This document shows positions 26,457-35,997 of a stretch of 64,000 nucleotides of DNA, piece after piece; within the stretch, counting starts at the first letter, position 1; every line of letters begins with the position of its first letter. The stretch is from NCBI GenBank assembly GCA_900314565.1, contig OMVU01000011.1, positions 1 through 64,000 of the forward strand, read 5' to 3'. Both the position numbers and the translations under genes were made by a program. This stretch comes from an uncultured Eubacteriales bacterium (GTDB lineage: Bacteria; Bacillota; Clostridia; Lachnospirales; Lachnospiraceae). A model generated the notes under the pieces. It saw only the letters and a program-made list of their open reading frames with translations, did no database searches and had not been told where the DNA came from.

Positions 26457-27467
26457 ATGATCAGAGAGGCAATCATCAAACTGGCGAACAAGGAGGATAT
26501 CGGATTTGAGATGGCGGAGGCTGTCATGAATGAGATCATGTCAGGCGAGGCTTCGGAGGTGCAGAAGTCTGCCTATCTCACTGCTCTCTCCATGAAGGGA
26601 GAGACGATCGACGAGATCACGGCGTCGGCAAAGGAAATGCGCAGGCACTGTGTCCGCTTCCTGAATGATCAGGACGTTCTTGAGATCGTCGGAACAGGCG
26701 GAGACCGTTCGAATTCATTTAACATCTCCACGACATCTTCCATCATTATTGCCGCGGCCGGAATTCCCGTCGCAAAACACGGAAACCGTGCCGCGTCAAG
26801 CAGATCCGGAGCTGCCGACTGTTTTGAGGCACTCGGCGTGAACATTCAGGTCGATCCGGAAAAGGGCGCAGAGATCCTCCGGAAGATCGGGATCATCTTC
26901 CTTTTTGCACAGAATTACCACATTTCCATGAAGTATGTGGGGCCGGTCAGAAAGGAGCTCGGTATCCGCACGGTCTTTAATATCCTGGGACCGCTCGCAA
27001 ATCCGGCCGGCGCGAACATGGAGCTCATGGGCGTCTATGATGAATCCCTGTGCGTGCCGCTTGCACAGGTGCTCTTCAATCTCGGCGTAAATAAGGCTCT
27101 CGTAGTCTACGGCCAGGACGGCCTCGATGAGATTTCCATGAGCTCGCCGACCACGATCTGCGAGGTCAGGAACGGATGGGTAAGAAATTATGAGATCAAA
27201 CCGGAGGATTTCGGCTTTACGCGATGCTCAAAGGAAGAGCTCGTCGGCGGATCCGCTGAGGAGAACGCAAAGATCACAATGGACATCCTGACCGGGAAAG
27301 AGCAGGGACCGAAGAGAAATGTCGTTCTCATGAATGCGGGAGCAGCCATTTATCTGGCCGGCAAGGCGGAGTCGATCGCGGACGGTGTGAAGGTGGCTGC
27401 GGAGATCCTGGATTCCGGTAAAGCGCTCGAAAAGTTGCAGGAATACATTGAGCTCAGCAATGCGTGA
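26457..27467 (+). CDS. trpD: Anthranilate phosphoribosyltransferase
   Basis: A 336-residue enzyme joining anthranilate to PRPP, the second committed step of tryptophan synthesis. Markers: the glycine-rich [15 protein letters not shown] (about 79-93), [21 protein letters not shown] (split here as [12 protein letters not shown] and ADCFEALG), and [20 protein letters not shown] precedes ATG 26457. It is the first gene of the operon; no trpE or trpG is present before it, so anthranilate must be made elsewhere in the genome or be supplied. The 3' end of the gene is the first unit of a 37-bp tandem repeat. Confidence 0.96.
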   Translation: MIREAIIKLANKEDIGFEMAEAVMNEIMSGEASEVQKSAYLTALSMKGETIDEITASAKEMRRHCVRFLNDQDVLEIVGTGGDRSNSFNISTTSSIIIAAAGIPVAKHGNRAASSRSGAADCFEALGVNIQVDPEKGAEILRKIGIIFLFAQNYHISMKYVGPVRKELGIRTVFNILGPLANPAGANMELMGVYDESLCVPLAQVLFNLGVNKALVVYGQDGLDEISMSSPTTICEVRNGWVRNYEIKPEDFGFTRCSKEELVGGSAEENAKITMDILTGKEQGPKRNVVLMNAGAAIYLAGKAESIADGVKVAAEILDSGKALEKLQEYIELSNA

Positions 27468-27582
27468 GAATCTGAAGAACAGCGCAGAGCGCGGGAATGA
27501 ATGAGAGACTGCAGGAATACATTAAGATCGGCAAAGCATGATAAACTGCAGAAATATACAGGGCTCAGTAAAGCATGATAAG
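27435..27582 (+). repeat. 37-bp tandem repeat including the trpD 3' end
   Basis: Four consecutive 37-bp units start at 27435, 27472, 27509 and 27546. Unit 1 encodes the trpD C-terminus [10 protein letters not shown] and its stop. Units 3 and 4 would encode LQEYIKIGKA and LQKYTGLSKA, each with its own TGA; unit 2 is the most diverged (LKNSAERGNE then TGA). The period is not a multiple of three, so each unit is in a new frame. The array fills the trpD-trpC gap. Confidence 0.85.
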
Positions 27583-27607
27583 CTGCACGCAAAGACGGAG
27601 GAAAAAA

Positions 27608-29011
27608 ATGTCTGTATTGGATATCATCGCGGAAAAGACCCGGGAGAGAGTCATTGCTGCAAAGGCAGCAGATCCCGACCTCCCGGATCGGGTCTTAAGG
27701 AGCGTCCCTCATGGGGCGGAGGAGGATGAGATCCTTCCCTTTGAGGCTGCGCTCAGGAAAAGCACGCTCTCCTGCATCTGTGAGGTGAAGCGGGCAAGCC
27801 CTTCCAAAGGCCTCATCGCGCCGGTCTTTCCCTATACGGAGATTGCCGTGGAATATGAGAGAGCAGGGGCAGACGCGATCTCATGCCTTACGGAGCCGTA
27901 TTGGTTCAGGGGAAGCCTTGGCATTCTTCGGGAGATCAGGCAGGCGGTGAGCCTGCCGATCCTGCGGAAGGATTTCACGGTCGATCCGTATATGATCTAT
28001 GTGGCGAAGGAGGCCGGCGCGGACGCGGTCCTGCTCATCTGCTCGATCCTTACGGAGAAGGAGATCCGGGAATGGCTTGCCCTCTGCAGAAGACTCAGGC
28101 TTTCGGCGGTCGTCGAAGCGCATGACGAGGAGGAGATCCGCATGGCGGTCCGCTGCGGGGCGCGCATCATCGGGGTCAACAACAGGAATCTCGGTGACTT
28201 CACAGTGGATATGGGAAATGCCGGAAGGCTCAGGGCCTGTGTTCCGGAGGACAGGGTGTTCATTTCCGAGAGCGGAGTGAAGAGCAGGCGGGATATGGAG
28301 ATGGCAGAGCGTATGGACGCGGATGCGGTCCTCATCGGGGAGACCATGATGAGGGCGGGAGACAAATGTCAGAAGCTCCGGGAGCTCAGGGGACTGCCGT
28401 TCCGCGAAATACCCATCGTCAAGATCTGCGGTCTGCGCACGGAGGAGGAGATCGATTTTGCGAACCGTCTTCGACCGGATCTTGTCGGTTTTGTGTTCGC
28501 GAAGTCAAGACGGCAGGTGGATCCGGAAAAGGCAAAAATGCTGAGAGCCTGCCTCAATCCGGGAATTTCTGCGGTCGGCGTGTTCGTCGACGAGGATCCG
28601 GAAAAGATCATCAGCCTGCTCCTTGACGGGACGATCGACATCGCACAGCTTCACGGGCATGAGACGGATGAGATGATCACGGAGATCCGGGAGAGGACAA
28701 TGAGGCCGGTCATACGGGCACTCATTCCGACCGGAGAGGACGATGATTCGTGGAAAAAGTATCCCCATGCCGATCTGCTTCTTCTCGATGCGGGGAGCGG
28801 TAGCGGGCAGAAGCTCGACTGGACGATCTTAAAAAATGTGGATGCACCGTTCATCCTCGCCGGCGGTCTCACGCCGGACAACGTGCAGGAGGCGGTCAGG
28901 ACCGTCAGACCGTTCGGGGTCGACGTCTCTTCCGGTGTCGAGTATCCGGAGGGCGGAAAGAGCTTTGAGAAAATGAAGAGCTTCGTGGAATCCGCACGGA
29001 ATGCGGAATAA
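27608..29011 (+). CDS. trpCF: Fused indole-3-glycerol phosphate synthase / phosphoribosylanthranilate isomerase
   Basis: A 467-residue bifunctional enzyme for two successive tryptophan steps. The N-terminal TrpC barrel (about 1-255) has [11 protein letters not shown], the catalytic lysine segment LRKDF, and GVNNRNL and SGV motifs. The C-terminal TrpF barrel (about 260-467) starts [12 protein letters not shown], with [13 protein letters not shown] and LAGGL. The join is direct, with no linker or frameshift. GACGGAGG precedes ATG 27608; the frame back to 27575 lies in the tandem repeat. Enterobacteria also have this fusion; in Gram-positives it is less usual. Confidence 0.95.
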   Translation: MSVLDIIAEKTRERVIAAKAADPDLPDRVLRSVPHGAEEDEILPFEAALRKSTLSCICEVKRASPSKGLIAPVFPYTEIAVEYERAGADAISCLTEPYWFRGSLGILREIRQAVSLPILRKDFTVDPYMIYVAKEAGADAVLLICSILTEKEIREWLALCRRLRLSAVVEAHDEEEIRMAVRCGARIIGVNNRNLGDFTVDMGNAGRLRACVPEDRVFISESGVKSRRDMEMAERMDADAVLIGETMMRAGDKCQKLRELRGLPFREIPIVKICGLRTEEEIDFANRLRPDLVGFVFAKSRRQVDPEKAKMLRACLNPGISAVGVFVDEDPEKIISLLLDGTIDIAQLHGHETDEMITEIRERTMRPVIRALIPTGEDDDSWKKYPHADLLLLDAGSGSGQKLDWTILKNVDAPFILAGGLTPDNVQEAVRTVRPFGVDVSSGVEYPEGGKSFEKMKSFVESARNAE

Positions 29012-29091
29012 AAGCCGGTTTGCGATGCGTGTTTACATTTTTTGCCGCTGCAAAAATACTGCAGCAGCCTTACTGTACGAGGAAAACATCG

Positions 29092-30279
29092 ATGAATAAA
29101 AAAGGAAGATTTGGAATTTACGGAGGACAGTATATCACGGAGACGCTCATGAATACTCTCGGTGAGCTCGAGACCGCCTACGGGGAGGCAATGAGGGATC
29201 CGGAGTTCACCGGTGAGCTCGAACGCCTTTTTGCGGAGTACGCGAACCGTCCTTCCCTTCTCTATTTTGCCGAAAAGATGACAAGAGATCTGGGCGGTGC
29301 AAAAGTCTACCTCAAGAGAGAAGATCTTAACCATACGGGAGCCCACAAGATCAACAATGTGCTCGGACAGGCGCTCCTTGCTAAGCGTATGGGCAAGACA
29401 AGGCTGATCGCCGAGACGGGGGCAGGCCAGCACGGGGTGGCCACCGCAACAGCAGCCGCACTGCTGGGACTTGAATGTGATGTTTATATGGGAAGGCTCG
29501 ATACCGAGCGGCAGGCGCTCAATGTCTACCGGATGGAGCTTTTGGGAGCCCGCGTTCATCCGGTGGACAGCGGCACGGGAACTTTGAAGGATGCTGTCAA
29601 TGAGGCGATGCGTGAGTGGTCTAATCGCTGCAGTGATACGCACTACTGCTTAGGCAGTGTCATGGGGCCGCATCCGTTCCCGACGATCGTCCGGGATTTT
29701 CAGGCGGTCATCTCGAAGGAGGCGAGAGAGCAGATCCTTCGTGCGGAAGGAAAACTTCCGAAGAAAGTGCTTGCCTGTGTCGGGGGCGGATCCAACGCGA
29801 TCGGAATGTTCTATCATTTTATTCCGGATGAGGAGGTGGAGCTCATCGGCTGCGAGGCTGCGGGATATGGTGTGGATACTGAACGCACGGCGGCGACGAT
29901 GGCAACGGGGAGCCTGGGAATTTTCCACGGGATGAAATCCATTTTCTGCCAGAATGAGGAGGGACAGATCGCACCGGTCTATTCGATTTCAGCAGGGCTC
30001 GACTATCCGGGGATCGGGCCGGAGCATGCTTATCTCGCTTCAACGGGGCGCGCGAGCTATGTGCCGGTGACAGATGAGGAAGCCGTATCAGCTTTTGAGT
30101 ATCTGGCGAGGACTGAGGGAATAATCTGCGCGATCGAGAGTGCGCACGCTCTTGCCCACGCGCTCTCGATCGTTCCGGGAATGAACAGAGACGACAGTGT
30201 GATCATCTGCCTGTCAGGGCGGGGTGATAAGGATGTCGCGGCGATTGCGAGGTACCGCGGCAGAGATATTCACGAGTGA
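29092..30279 (+). CDS. trpB: Tryptophan synthase beta chain
   Basis: A 395-residue PLP enzyme that joins indole and serine. The PLP lysine is in [10 protein letters not shown] (near residue 85), with AETGAGQHG, the phosphate-binding [10 protein letters not shown], and SAGLDYPG(I)GPEH following; these give the standard TrpB1 type. GAGGAAAACATC precedes ATG 29092, and the frame from 29020 is untranslated leader. It is 12 bp ahead of trpA, with which it forms the alpha2beta2 complex. Confidence 0.97.
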   Translation: MNKKGRFGIYGGQYITETLMNTLGELETAYGEAMRDPEFTGELERLFAEYANRPSLLYFAEKMTRDLGGAKVYLKREDLNHTGAHKINNVLGQALLAKRMGKTRLIAETGAGQHGVATATAAALLGLECDVYMGRLDTERQALNVYRMELLGARVHPVDSGTGTLKDAVNEAMREWSNRCSDTHYCLGSVMGPHPFPTIVRDFQAVISKEAREQILRAEGKLPKKVLACVGGGSNAIGMFYHFIPDEEVELIGCEAAGYGVDTERTAATMATGSLGIFHGMKSIFCQNEEGQIAPVYSISAGLDYPGIGPEHAYLASTGRASYVPVTDEEAVSAFEYLARTEGIICAIESAHALAHALSIVPGMNRDDSVIICLSGRGDKDVAAIARYRGRDIHE

Positions 30280-30291
30280 GAGGAGCAGGTC

Positions 30292-31116
30292 ATGTCCAAA
30301 GTGAAAAATGCTTTTGAAAATAAAAAGGCTTTTATCCCGTTTATTACCGCAGGCGATCCGGACGCTGAGAGCACGGTACGCTTTGTCCTGGCGGCAGCCA
30401 GGGCGGGAGCGGACCTCATTGAGATCGGCATTCCGTTTTCGGATCCTACCGCAGAAGGACCCGTCATACAGGAGGCGGATTCCAGGGCGCTCGCTGCGGG
30501 AATGACTTTGCGCGGAGCTTTTGATGTCGTCCGGAAAGTACGTGCGGAGGACCCGGAGATACCGCTCGCCTTTATGACATACCTGAATCCTGTCTTCAAG
30601 TACAGGGGCGATACGGACGGGAGTGTTCCGTATGAACCGTTCCTTGCGGAGTGCAGTGAGCTCGGCATCGATGCGCTCATCATTCCGGACCTTCCGTTCG
30701 AGGAGCAGGAGGAGATCCTGCCCTATACGGAAAAATACGGCGTCGACCTCATATCCATGATCTCTCCGACTTCGGACGAAAGGATCAGAAGCATCGCGGA
30801 GAGTGCGAAGGGGTTCATCTATGTTGTCTCATCGATGGGTGTCACCGGAGTCCGGAGCAGTTTTCAGTATGACGCGATCTCGCGCATGACGTCCATTATT
30901 CGGGAGACGAATCCTGAGATTCCCTGTGCGGTCGGGTTTGGCATCAGTACCCCGGAGCAGGCGGAGAGGATGGCTGCCATTTCGGACGGGGCGATCGTCG
31001 GTTCTGCCATCATCCGGCTGATCCACGGGCATGGGGATGACGCAGAGCAGGCAATTTTTGAGTATGTGTCAGAGATGAAGGCTGCGGTCATGAGAGCCGG
31101 AAGTTCCTGCGAGTGA
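30292..31116 (+). CDS. trpA: Tryptophan synthase alpha chain
   Basis: A 274-residue TIM barrel that cleaves indole-3-glycerol phosphate and passes indole to TrpB. The catalytic Glu is in LIEIGIPFSDP. In the second catalytic segment, PTAEGPVIQ, Glu stands where the E. coli enzyme has Asp60 (LADGP); this is a conservative change and the gene otherwise looks intact. GVTGVRSSF and the phosphate-binding VGFGIS and GSAI follow. AGGAGCAGGTC precedes the start. It is the last gene of the trp operon. Confidence 0.95.
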   Translation: MSKVKNAFENKKAFIPFITAGDPDAESTVRFVLAAARAGADLIEIGIPFSDPTAEGPVIQEADSRALAAGMTLRGAFDVVRKVRAEDPEIPLAFMTYLNPVFKYRGDTDGSVPYEPFLAECSELGIDALIIPDLPFEEQEEILPYTEKYGVDLISMISPTSDERIRSIAESAKGFIYVVSSMGVTGVRSSFQYDAISRMTSIIRETNPEIPCAVGFGISTPEQAERMAAISDGAIVGSAIIRLIHGHGDDAEQAIFEYVSEMKAAVMRAGSSCE

Positions 31117-31134
31117 ATGCAGGGGTGCACAAAG

Positions 31135-31162
31135 TTGCATTAGAAAAGATTTGTGTTATAAT
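31135..31162 (+). promoter_or_regulatory. Promoter after the trp operon
   Basis: TTGCAT (31135-31140), 16 bp, TATAAT (31157-31162). The leader of about 155 nt that follows holds a GC-rich hairpin (CCGTCCGGCTT with AAGCCGGGACGG, about 31276-31300) shortly before the ribosome binding site. Confidence 0.65.
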
Positions 31163-31321
31163 CTCTGTATTATGGGTTTCTCACTGCGGAAACTGTAATC
31201 ATGGTCCGGCCTGCCCTGCAGGTAATGCTTATTGAAAGCCGCTGTGAGACTGCCGATAAGATCCGTTTTCTTTCCCGTCCGGCTTAAAGCCGGGACGGAC
31301 AGCAGCTAAAAGAGGAAATGA

Positions 31322-32668
31322 ATGCGAACTGATTCGGAACGGGTCCCGGTCGGTGCCAGCGACGGAGATGTCTATTTTGACTATCACGACGCTCTTGTAC
31401 AGATCCACATGCTGTTCGAGAGCACGATACTGACCTACGGATTCAAGGAATATACAATTGAAAATTTTGTCGACAAACGCTATTTCTCCGACTGGAAAGG
31501 CAACGAGAACTGCCGCGACACCGACGAGATGCGTCATGGGATCAACATCGACGGCATTCTCGGAAATGCGGATCCCACGAAAAATGAGGTCCTCATTTTT
31601 CTGCAGTATACCGTAAACATCGCGGAACTCTTTCGGAGAAGATACAATGAGGAGAAAACGCCGGGCTTCCAGTTCAATCTCCGGACTTACACACTTCTCA
31701 TGTCTAAGGTCCGCGATCTGCTGATCAGGCTCGGATATGAACTGAAATATATTCCCTCGAAGGAAGTCCTGTATCTCATCCGGACGGACGCGGCGACCGA
31801 CGCTGCCATAGAATCGTCCGAAGAGCAGGTCCGGGATATGATCATCGAGTACAGCTCTTATGCGGTCTCCTGCGATCTCTCCAGAAAGAAGATCATTCTC
31901 GATTCCCTCGGAAAGATCGTGGAGGAATACGACGATAATCAGCAGGGCGACAATATAGAGCTCTTCGGGAGCATCGAGTTCATGCTCAGGAACTTCAGTA
32001 TCCGGAGGGATAATACGGAGGGCGCGAACCGGAACGATTTTGTCGCGGGTCTTACGGAGACGGAACTTCTGGACTGGTATGACGAGATTTACCAGCTCCT
32101 GCTCCTCCGGATTCTGAAGCATAACAATATAGCCAGGATGGAAAAAATTGACGCGGTCAGAGGCCTGATCGCCACGCAGAATGCCGCGGCGGAACTTCTG
32201 CAGTCAGAGGAAGCTGCCGAAGCAGCCGGTAAAAACGAAGAGCCGCGAACGGCCGGGACCGGACAGGCGGAACCGGAAGGAGAGAATTCCGACAGTACGG
32301 ACCCCGCATCTGTTCCGGAGGTGGAAGTAAAGACCCGGCAGCCGGATACTTTCGTGGAAATGGGTGAGATCAATGAGATCAGGAGCGCGGATCCGGATGA
32401 AAGAGACCGGGAAGCGGTTTCGGAGGAGAGAAGAAAACTGGGCAGGCGGATCCTGATCGGACTCATTATCGCGGCCAGTCTGGCGGCGGCCTTTTTCGGA
32501 GCTCTCTCCGGACTGACGGATTCCGGGAACAGGGAGACTGACAGGGCGCGTACTGAGGTCACCTCCGAAGCGGAGACAAAATCAGATGACTCGGAAAAGG
32601 CTTCGCTGAACAAGAGCGGAACGGCCGTGTCCGCGGACACCCGCGCGGAGGGAAAGACCGGATCCTGA
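31322..32668 (+). CDS. Membrane-anchored protein of unknown function, 448 residues
   Basis: I do not recognise this protein. Residues about 1-290 look like a compact, mostly helical soluble domain rich in aromatic and charged residues. Residues about 300-375 are acidic and disordered. One membrane span, ILIGLIIAASLAAAFFGAL, at about 380-400 follows a basic RRKLGRR; the remaining 45 residues are Ser/Thr/Glu-rich and extracellular by the positive-inside rule. It is thus a tail-anchored-like cytoplasmic domain protein. AAAGAGGAAATGA precedes the start. It has its own promoter; a YfhO-type gene follows. The 3' end is part of a 42-bp tandem repeat. Confidence 0.7.
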   Translation: MRTDSERVPVGASDGDVYFDYHDALVQIHMLFESTILTYGFKEYTIENFVDKRYFSDWKGNENCRDTDEMRHGINIDGILGNADPTKNEVLIFLQYTVNIAELFRRRYNEEKTPGFQFNLRTYTLLMSKVRDLLIRLGYELKYIPSKEVLYLIRTDAATDAAIESSEEQVRDMIIEYSSYAVSCDLSRKKIILDSLGKIVEEYDDNQQGDNIELFGSIEFMLRNFSIRRDNTEGANRNDFVAGLTETELLDWYDEIYQLLLLRILKHNNIARMEKIDAVRGLIATQNAAAELLQSEEAAEAAGKNEEPRTAGTGQAEPEGENSDSTDPASVPEVEVKTRQPDTFVEMGEINEIRSADPDERDREAVSEERRKLGRRILIGLIIAASLAAAFFGALSGLTDSGNRETDRARTEVTSEAETKSDDSEKASLNKSGTAVSADTRAEGKTGS

Positions 32669-32742
32669 GAGAACGGGAATACTGTGTCAGAGAGGAAAGT
32701 CGGATCCTGACAGAACGGGAATACTGTATCAGAGATGAAAAA
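32659..32742 (+). repeat. 42-bp tandem repeat spanning the gene's stop codon
   Basis: Two adjoining 42-bp units (32659-32700 and 32701-32742) begin CGGATCCTGA and differ at five positions. The first contains the last codons and the TGA of the upstream gene. A third, much-diverged unit may follow at 32743. Confidence 0.85.
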
Positions 32743-32806
32743 CGGGTCTGTGTGACGGTTCTGCCAGTGAAATGTCAGATAGTCAGGAAGCAGGAAAGAG
32801 ACAGAA

Positions 32807-35293
32807 ATGAAGGACAGACATAAAAAACCGAATATCAATCTATATCTGACTGCTTTTCTGATCAACCTTGCGGCGGGAGTCATGTCCTTCACCTGGACGA
32901 TCATCCAGCAGGGCGGTCTCTTTTCCCTTGCGGGTGATTTCAATTCACAGATCGTCCCGTTTTCCATGATGGTCAATGACGCCATCAGGGCGGGGAACAC
33001 GGGCTGGGCCTGGTCGATCGACCTGGGGTCGAGTTTTCTGGGGGGCATGCACTATTACAATCTCGGCAGTCCGAGCTTCTGGATATCCATGCTGTTCCCG
33101 TCAGGCGCTTTCATGTATGTCGTCGGATGGCTGTATGTTCTCAAGTATGCGGTCGCGGGGCTCACTTCTTTCGCATATATCCGAAGGTATGTAAAAGACC
33201 CGTATGCGTCGCTCACGGGCTCCGTCCTGTATGCCTTTTCCGGATTCATGGCGACGAATCTGCTCTTCTACATTTTCCACGATGTGGTCGCGCTTTTCCC
33301 GCTCATGCTGTTCACGCTGGACGGACTAGTGCTCGAGAAGAGAAGAGGGCCTTTCATTTTCGCAGTCTTTATTAACGCGCTGCTGAACTACTTTTTCATA
33401 ATCGGCGAGATCATGTTCCTCGCGGCGTATTATGTGCTTCGGTTTCTCGTGCCGTATTTTAAGAAGAGGATCGGCATGCTTCCCAATGTTCTGCTTGAAG
33501 GCGCGCTCGGCTGTCTGCTGGGCTGCTTTCTGCTGTTTCCGTCCTTCCTCTTTACGATCGCCAATCCGCGTGTGAGCTTTGACTATACGGGCTCCAATTC
33601 CCTGGTCTTTTCGGGAGAGCGGTATCTTTATATTTTGAAAGGCCTGATTTTCCCGGGAGAAGTCATGTCACATCAGAGTGCGGTCATCGAGAATAATTTC
33701 TCCTCCTGCAACGCCTATCTTCCGATGGTGGGACTGATCCTCGTCATCGCTTTTGTTTCGATTCGAAAACGGTTCTGGCTCACCAGGATGCTGAAGTTCT
33801 GTCTCGTCTGTGCGGTCGTTCCGTTCTTCAATGCCGCGTATTCCCTCTTCGCAGGGCTCTACTGCCGCTGGTATTATATGGGGATCCTTATGATGGCTCT
33901 GGCGTCGGCCATGGTCATAGAGAGGTGGAATCTTGAAAATGAAGTTCTGAAGGAGGACCACCGCCGCATCCGCCGTCGGGAGGCGGTATATCGGGTCGCT
34001 CTGAAAAATTATCAGGAGGATGAGACCGGGTCCCTTCCCGATCCGACGCTCAGCCAGGCGGAGAAGGAACGGATCAGACTGGAGGATCTGCGGACGAAGA
34101 GGAGCCATACAAAGACGCACAGGGCGATCGGGAGATCCGTTATCATATGGGGAACGATCCAGATTCTCTTTATCCTCTTTCTGATTTTCGTGAAGTGGAG
34201 CGATTCGGACCCGAGCAAGATTTACCGGAAGGAGCTTTTCTTCGTCTGGGCGGCCTTTACAGTTCTGGGGACGGTTCTCACCTGGCTCTGTTTCTGCCGG
34301 ATGGAGAAGGGAGCGGAGAAAGTCGTACTTGTTTCTGTTCTCGTTTTTTCCGTTGCGACAACGGCCACGGCGATCTTCCTCTATCAGCTGGCCCATGGGG
34401 AGGACGCGCGCCATCTGAGAGACCGGATCGAGAGTTCGGAGGAGATCATCTGTCATGCGCCGGAGTTCCGGTTCACGAACAAGGAAAATATTGAGATGAT
34501 CACACATGCCTATCCGGCGACATCCAATTTTTCCACGACGGTTTCCGGTTCGATCTTCAGAGTCTACGAAGCCCTTGACCAGGAGCGGGACGTGAAGAGC
34601 CCCGAACCGCTCGAAGGTTTTTACGATCTGGTCTCGGCCCGTTATACCGTAGAGTTCGAGGCGCGTGAGGACGAAGAGCCTGTTCAGATCGTCGAGGGAA
34701 AGTACTACACATACTATGTATACGATAATCAGGGGGTCCCGCCGATCGGTTTTACCTATGATACATACATGACGCGATCCGAGTTCGACGAGACCGTATC
34801 GTCTTTCAAGGCGATCCTGATGCTGAAAACGCTGGTGATCCCGGATGAGGAGGAGGCGATCGTCTCAGACACGCTTCGCCATTATGATGAGGTGAGGGAC
34901 GGGATCGCGACAACGGAACACAGACACGCGATCAGTGCAGCCCACCTCAATGAATGTTCGCAGGACACGGTACAGACGACGGACAGCTATGCTTCGACGA
35001 TCTATGCGGATGCTGATAAATACGCTTTCTACTCGATCCCGAATGATGACGGGTGGAAGGCTTCTGTCAACGGTGAGCCTGTGGAGATCACAGACATCAA
35101 CGGATTTATGGCGGTTCCGATCAAAGAAGGGGAGAACAGGATAGAGTTTTCTTATCATACGCCCGGACTCAGAGAGGGCTGCATCATGTCCGCGGGAGCT
35201 CTGTTCGTGATCTGTGTATATCTTATCTGGGCAAAAAAGAAGAAAGCGAACGGATCTCTTACGCAGAAGCAATGTGACGTCAGTATGGAATGA
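32807..35293 (+). CDS. YfhO family polytopic membrane protein
   Basis: An 828-residue membrane protein of the YfhO type. There are about ten spans in the first 480 residues, broken by a long charged cytoplasmic loop (about 370-430), then further spans near 440-510, a large C-terminal extracellular beta-rich domain (about 520-790), and a last span near 795 followed by KKKK. The opening NINLYLTAFLINLAAG and the GDFNSQIVPF segment after the first span match family members, which are thought to be GT-C-like glycosyltransferases for wall polymers such as teichoic acids. Only the family membership is secure. It is likely co-expressed with the upstream unknown. Confidence 0.85.
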   Translation: MKDRHKKPNINLYLTAFLINLAAGVMSFTWTIIQQGGLFSLAGDFNSQIVPFSMMVNDAIRAGNTGWAWSIDLGSSFLGGMHYYNLGSPSFWISMLFPSGAFMYVVGWLYVLKYAVAGLTSFAYIRRYVKDPYASLTGSVLYAFSGFMATNLLFYIFHDVVALFPLMLFTLDGLVLEKRRGPFIFAVFINALLNYFFIIGEIMFLAAYYVLRFLVPYFKKRIGMLPNVLLEGALGCLLGCFLLFPSFLFTIANPRVSFDYTGSNSLVFSGERYLYILKGLIFPGEVMSHQSAVIENNFSSCNAYLPMVGLILVIAFVSIRKRFWLTRMLKFCLVCAVVPFFNAAYSLFAGLYCRWYYMGILMMALASAMVIERWNLENEVLKEDHRRIRRREAVYRVALKNYQEDETGSLPDPTLSQAEKERIRLEDLRTKRSHTKTHRAIGRSVIIWGTIQILFILFLIFVKWSDSDPSKIYRKELFFVWAAFTVLGTVLTWLCFCRMEKGAEKVVLVSVLVFSVATTATAIFLYQLAHGEDARHLRDRIESSEEIICHAPEFRFTNKENIEMITHAYPATSNFSTTVSGSIFRVYEALDQERDVKSPEPLEGFYDLVSARYTVEFEAREDEEPVQIVEGKYYTYYVYDNQGVPPIGFTYDTYMTRSEFDETVSSFKAILMLKTLVIPDEEEAIVSDTLRHYDEVRDGIATTEHRHAISAAHLNECSQDTVQTTDSYASTIYADADKYAFYSIPNDDGWKASVNGEPVEITDINGFMAVPIKEGENRIEFSYHTPGLREGCIMSAGALFVICVYLIWAKKKKANGSLTQKQCDVSME

Positions 35294-35322
35294 TTTCTCA
35301 AAGGAGAAGCTGTAAAAACAGA

Positions 35323-35364
35323 ATACCTGCCGCAGAAGACCGTGAGGTCTTTTACGGCAGGTAT
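35323..35364. terminator. Nested-hairpin bidirectional terminator
   Basis: ATACCTGCCG (35323-35332) pairs with CGGCAGGTAT (35355-35364) and encloses a second stem, AAGACC/GGTCTT. It lies between convergent genes. Confidence 0.7.
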
Positions 35365-35377
35365 GGAACATCACGCA

Positions 35378-35809
35378 TTAATCGGTATCGGAAAGAGAAA
35401 AACTTCCGCTGTCGAGGATCCGCTCTGCGTCATTGTTTTCATCGACAGCGTTTCCGTACTGCTTTTCCTGGAGATTGAGGTCGGTATACGTATCGAACCC
35501 GGAAAGCTCTACGGCAGCCTCCAGATCCTCTGCAGCCGGGATCACTTCCACAGGGAGATCAAGGGACGATGAATTTTCTGATTTGCCGTGGGAGCTGTCG
35601 GTGTCTGTGTCATCGAAGAGCGGCCTTCCAAAGGAACTCCGTTCAAACGGATCGGCATCATCAAATCTGTGTAAGAATTCGGAATATTCCCGGGTCATAC
35701 GGGAGGGCAGCGGATCGGACGGTTCAATTCCGGAACGAATGTTTTCTGCACCGATCGGATCGGCTTCAACATCCGGCAGCGGTATAAATTCCTTTTTTAC
35801 TTCTTCCAT
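35378..35809 (-). CDS. Acidic hypothetical protein, 143 residues
   Basis: I do not recognise it. The protein is very acidic, with many Asp, Glu and Ser residues and few hydrophobic blocks, so it is probably largely disordered. There is no signal peptide or membrane span. The start is set by GAGAGGAGTGACT before ATG 35809; the frame extends upstream to 35878 but through a leader hairpin. It stands alone on the minus strand, opposite to its neighbours. Confidence 0.6.
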   Translation of the reverse strand: MEEVKKEFIPLPDVEADPIGAENIRSGIEPSDPLPSRMTREYSEFLHRFDDADPFERSSFGRPLFDDTDTDSSHGKSENSSSLDLPVEVIPAAEDLEAAVELSGFDTYTDLNLQEKQYGNAVDENNDAERILDSGSFSLSDTD

Positions 35810-35849
35810 AGTCACTCCTCTCGTGGTGAGTCTTTTTAAAATTTTATTT

Positions 35850-35899
35850 AAGATCAAGGCATTCTTGATCTCGTTCATGCGGCATAGACCTTCATGAAC
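35850..35899 (-). promoter_or_regulatory. Paired hairpins in the leader of the acidic protein gene
   Basis: On the minus strand AGATCAAG-AATGC-CTTGATCT (35851-35872 region) is followed by TAAATAAAATTTT, which looks like a weak terminator before the coding region; a second palindrome, CGTTCATG/CATGAACG, lies at about 35873-35901. They could attenuate expression. The divergent dehydrogenase promoter must also lie near here. Confidence 0.4.
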
Positions 35900-35997
35900 G
35901 TTTTCTATAATTTTAGCTGATTTTTATCTGTGCCGCAATAGTTTACCTGAAGGCTGGAACAGGGATCGGCATCCGACATTTTTCAGGAGGGAAATTC

